64,000 nt of DNA from Ephydatia muelleri (lineage: Eukaryota > Porifera > Demospongiae > Spongillida > Spongillidae). A model generated the notes under the pieces. That model saw nothing but the letters and a program-made list of their open reading frames with translations. It searched no databases and was not told the DNA's origin. Shown piece by piece: positions 60,201 to 64,000 of this stretch. The position numbers and the translations under genes are program-made. Positions within the stretch are counted from its first letter, which is position 1, and each line of letters starts with the position of its first letter. Location of the stretch: contig JABACO010000002.1 of the NCBI GenBank assembly GCA_013339895.1, positions 9,755,077-9,819,076 on the forward strand, written 5' to 3'.

Positions 60201-61782
60201 CTCCGTACGACAATGCTGCATAAACCATAGATTGAAGACCGTAGATCTTCAATCTATGATAAGACAAAGTCCTTCTTTTCCAAAAGAGCGCATGTAGAAC
60301 GTGGTAAGTAACTACGTACACAGAGAGGGACGTAAATCATGGTTTAAACGTGGGGAGGGGAAGGGGGTGATATTTTACGTATGCCAATAAATTCTTCCGG
60401 CTATATAGATTATCATGCCGTTGAGGTACCTTCCGAGTCAGAGCAGAGAGAACCAGCTGAAATCGATACTCTGCCTTCCCAATTGCAATCTCCTCCTAAC
60501 TTAAGTGCTCTAGCATCAATTCATTGACGCTAAATTAGATGTAGACTATACGTATCTAAATTGTTTGTGGGAAAAAATCCTGGCTAGAAGAATGACAGAT
60601 CCAAGATTATTATTCAGCTAAATGTACTATTTCTCAATGAAATAATGTCTTCAAATGGTACAGCACCACTGGGCTTCAGCGGTTCGCGCCGGAAGGGGCA
60701 CATCCCCCTCCCGTATCCTCCCCATAGTTGATCCCTTCCTATATGTAACCCCCCTTTTTAAAATCCTGCGTACACCCCTGAACCTAATACATACACGTAC
60801 AGTATATACCTCGCCTTCCCGTATCCGAACGCCGTTCTCCAAAAGGCTTGTCAATGTGTGGGTGAGTGTGATTATGTATGTGCGTGTGCATGCGTGTGTA
60901 TGTGCGTGACACAAAGGGCGATTGAAAGCTTGCATTTGTCTACATGTGAGTGTATGTATATTATGCGTGTGTATTTGTTTCACACGCACGCACATACAAT
61001 AATGGTGGATTGAAAGTTGGGTAGTATGCATGTACAAGCCTTCTTATAAGCATACATGCATAAATGCAAGCGTAATAGGTACACACACGCGGAGTATAAT
61101 ACGTACTATAGTAACTGACCTTGTACTGTATATGAAATAAAAACGTGATTTGAGGTGTCTTGTCATAGTTATAAATATCTTACAAAAAGAGCTGTTATTG
61201 TTATTTATGCAAGTAATATTAACTTAACGTGTTTACAAGAATAACGCCATATATGGCATTGGCCGCCATCTTTAATAGTAATCATTGAATCATTATATAA
61301 ATCCTCCAGGAACCGACAGACTTAAGGTAAAAAATATGTTTTCACCACAGTAAAACACACTGGTGTGTAGTGCAAGTGAAAATCCAACAGGAATCAAGAT
61401 TTATAGCTGGTGGAATAATATAATTAAGTCATACTTGTCTATACGGAAAGCACTATATTGCCTAGGAACCAAAATTTTCAATATAAAGGGTTCTTTTGTT
61501 TAAGAATCTAAGGATAGAGGATACTGAACTACAAGACTCCCTTGCCGCAACTGAAGTTTCATCTTGGACTAGTTAGTAATTATCAAGTATAGGTCTTTGC
61601 TGTATACATTATTAATAGTCCTCATTCTTGAATATTTTACAAAAACAAATCACAAATAATGCACAATAAAATCATAGTTTGTCTTCCTAAATATGGACAA
61701 CAGAATTCATGCGATTGAATCTCAGAAACAAAAAAGAGTGTAACTTTTACAACTTTGGTGACCGCTCATTTCTCCATATGAG

Positions 61783-62003
61783 CTCTTCCGTGGGCAGCTG
61801 CACAATATTGCGCCGCAGTGGCTATACAAAAACCATATTGTATTTCTAAGACGTTGTCGTGTTTGTAGACAACAGCACAATGATCAGCGGAAAGGTTTAT
61901 CGCATGTCAAATTTCGCGGTGTTGTTTACAAAGAACGTTTTCCTGCAACGCGGAAAAGCTTATTCCAAACTTTGTACCTCAATATTGGCTTCGCCCGAGA
62001 GAG
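61783..62003. mobile_element. TTAA-type MITE, delta2 copy a
   Basis: Orthologous in position to 18978-19198, same ends (CTCTTCCGTGGGC and GCCCGAGAGAG). It moved with the block and is not an independent insertion. Confidence 0.7.
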
Positions 62004-62758
62004 ATTTAATGTACATGTACAAAGTATCACATTAAAATCATATATATATTTGGGCACACAAATTAAAGGACCAATCCTATGGGCACAGACGACCAATCCT
62101 ACATGCGCATGGGGACACGATGCATGAACAGGACCAATCAGTTCGTATGGTAGTACAGAGGACCAATCCTATATTGGCCACTGCATGCATAGCTATGGCT
62201 ACATGCACATGTACATTGGCTACAAGAGCGTGGTTTTCGATCGAGCAACAGCGCGTCGACTTAATGCTTGATTGTATCGTGTATGGTCGTATGGTCTTAT
62301 CAACAATCCCCACACGTTCAATTACGAGCATGCATTCACGCACAGACGGCCTTATATTCCTGAGAATTTGCAAATGTATGGACATGATCAATTAGCATCA
62401 TGAGCATTAATTGAGTGATCCGGCCGCATGGTATATGAGTACAATACAGTACGGAATTGTTATTGTAGGACATGCAAGCGCTGAGCACGATACAGTACTG
62501 TACATGCATGGGTGAACTTTAAGGTTTCTCGGGTTTCGACTGAATAGACAATCACACATCAGTTCCAAACCACAGCCTCAAAGTTAAGAACATGGGCAAA
62601 TATGGATTTATACTTGTACACACAGTATATCGTGTCCCCATAGGATTGGCCCTCTGCATGTGCATAAAGCAGAAGTATTTCATGGACTCCTACGCACAAA
62701 GTCAAAACAGAAGTCTTCCACAAGCATTAGCTGGTCAGCTTGCGATTATCGTAATTAA

Positions 62759-62976
62759 CTCTTCCGTGGGCTGCAGCACTTATTGCGCCACAGCGGCTAT
62801 ACAAAAACCATTTTGTATTTCTAAGACGTTGTCGTGTTTGTAGACAACACAATGATCAGAGGAAAGGTTTATCGCTTGTCGAATTCGCGGGGTTGTTTAC
62901 AAAGAACGTTTTCCTGCAACGCGGAAACGCTTATTCCACATGCACTATACCGCAATATTGGCTTCGCCCGAGAGAG
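62759..62976. mobile_element. TTAA-type MITE, delta2 copy b
   Basis: Orthologous in position to 19964-20181, preceded by TTAA and ending GCCCGAGAGAG. Confidence 0.7.
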
Positions 62977-63640
62977 ATTTAATGTACATGTACAAAGTAT
63001 TACATTGAATCATATATATATTTCGGCACACAAATTAAAGGACCAATCCTATGGGTACAGGCGACCAATCCTACATGCACATGGGACACGATGCATGAAC
63101 CACTACCAATCAGTTCGTTTAGTAGTGCAGAGGACCAATCCGTTACCGGCCATTGCATGTATGTACATGTATACATTGGCTACATACGCGATCGAGCCAC
63201 AGCAACGGTGTCGATTTAATGCTTGATTGCATTGTGCATGGTCGGATTGTCAGTCCTGTTATGGCAAAAATTATCCTACCACAAATTTGTCCTAGAATAA
63301 ATTTTGGCAGCAAAAATTTATCCCATGGGAAATTTCTGCTAAAATCTATATCCTAGGGTAAATTTTGGCAGCCAAAATTTATCCTACCTTGCCAAAAATT
63401 ATCCTAGGTGATTTTAGCTAGACAAATAAACCTGTTCAGGGGTTTTGATAAAAATGATAACGACGTGGCCCCCGACCTTTGCGGGAGTTTTGTTGTGAAA
63501 AGGTAACTAGGCTGACAGAGGGGCATGGTGAAGAGTTTTTAACCTACCAACTACTGTATCAAGTAACTCAGTGAACTCCATTAACTGCAAGCTAAGTCTA
63601 TTGTTAGATTGAGTCAAGTGTTGTGCCTTGTTCATCAAAA

Positions 63641-63642
<2 letters not shown>

Positions 63643-63674
<32 letters not shown>

Positions 63675-63681
63675 GGGGGGG
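63643..63681. repeat. Poly-G tract
   Basis: About 31 G, one T, then 6 more G before GTAAAGG. The delta1 equivalent (about 20868-20893) is shorter. Prone to length error and G-quadruplex formation. Confidence 0.85.
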
Positions 63682-64000
63682 TAAAGGAGATTACACTTAT
63701 GAGAAAAAGAAGAACACATTCTGTACTTCCAATTTCTGAAATACCATTTATGATGTCTGACTTTCAGTGCTAAGTGCTGACTCTGGTCCTCTGCAATGGC
63801 AATATATAATATAATGTATGGCCTCTTCATTACATGTATAAACTTCTGACTTTTTTACTCTGGTAAATGGAATGATCTTTTGAGCTTCCAAGCAATCAAC
63901 TAGATGTTGGCCTCTCTTTTGTTAGTCACAGTGAGTGGATATCACATCTTGACCATAGCACAGGCTAGTAGCAAAAGCAATGGCATTTACACCACAGTCA

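Larger units (their letters stand above)
56348..64000. repeat. Duplicated block delta, copy 2 (cut by window end)
   Basis: Collinear with 13395 to about 21216, with a few per cent difference and small indels. It holds counterparts of the poly-C/G tracts (58106-58133, 59061-59075, 63643-63681), the 13-bp-arm hairpin (60226-60258), the hAT-like terminus (about 60750-60780) and both MITE copies. No convincing gene. Confidence 0.92.

Overview
This is a gene-poor, repeat-dense window from an animal genome, most likely a marine invertebrate. A sponge is my guess from the short introns, the very frequent TACATGTA-type palindromes and the mix of Helitron, hAT-like and TTAA elements, but no sequence here proves the taxon. 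Only two loci are convincing protein-coding genes: a two-domain ricin-B-fold (beta-trefoil) lectin at 24107-25603, and the RepHel-OTU gene of a 9.5-kb Helitron at 41655-51172. Most other open frames are shadows or run through CA/TG microsatellites.

The layout is dominated by a large duplication. I call its blocks alpha, beta and delta. Copy 1 is alpha1 (2400-3969), beta1 (about 3970-9305), a second tandem beta (beta2, 9306-13394) and delta1 (13395 to about 21220). Copy 2 is alpha2 (39879-41654), the Helitron, beta3 (51173-56347) and delta2 (56348 to the window end). The paralogues are very similar, so each serves as an empty-site control for insertions in the others. This gives insertion boundaries for the Helitron, two hAT-like elements with 8-bp target duplications, a 219-bp TTAA-flanked MITE and a 123-bp foldback element with a 9-bp target duplication.

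Between the two copies (21220-39878) lie the lectin gene; a degenerate third copy of part of delta (26230-27205) carrying a 28-bp-arm hairpin; a 7.5-kb inverted-repeat mosaic of TG-rich and CA-rich arrays (28800-36370) with a CACTA-like insertion near its centre; and an 18-bp minisatellite (38103-38270).

The Helitron is the most informative object. It has a TATA promoter, a two-exon gene whose predicted splice keeps the frame exactly, an HUH/Y2 Rep domain, a Pif1-type helicase and a C-terminal OTU cysteine protease. It also has a second short Pro/Ala-rich frame with its own TATA box and a 52-bp 5'UTR intron. Its 5' end starts with TC and a 9-bp-arm hairpin, and its 3' end is a near-perfect 132-bp-arm palindrome. 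The copy carries one in-frame stop in exon 1 and an apparent 1-base deletion in the second frame, so it is young but probably not fully intact.

The stretch at about 53580-54550 is full of 1-6 base deletions relative to its paralogue and looks like poor consensus sequence. Some or all of the duplication may be an assembly or haplotype artefact, and this is noted where it matters.
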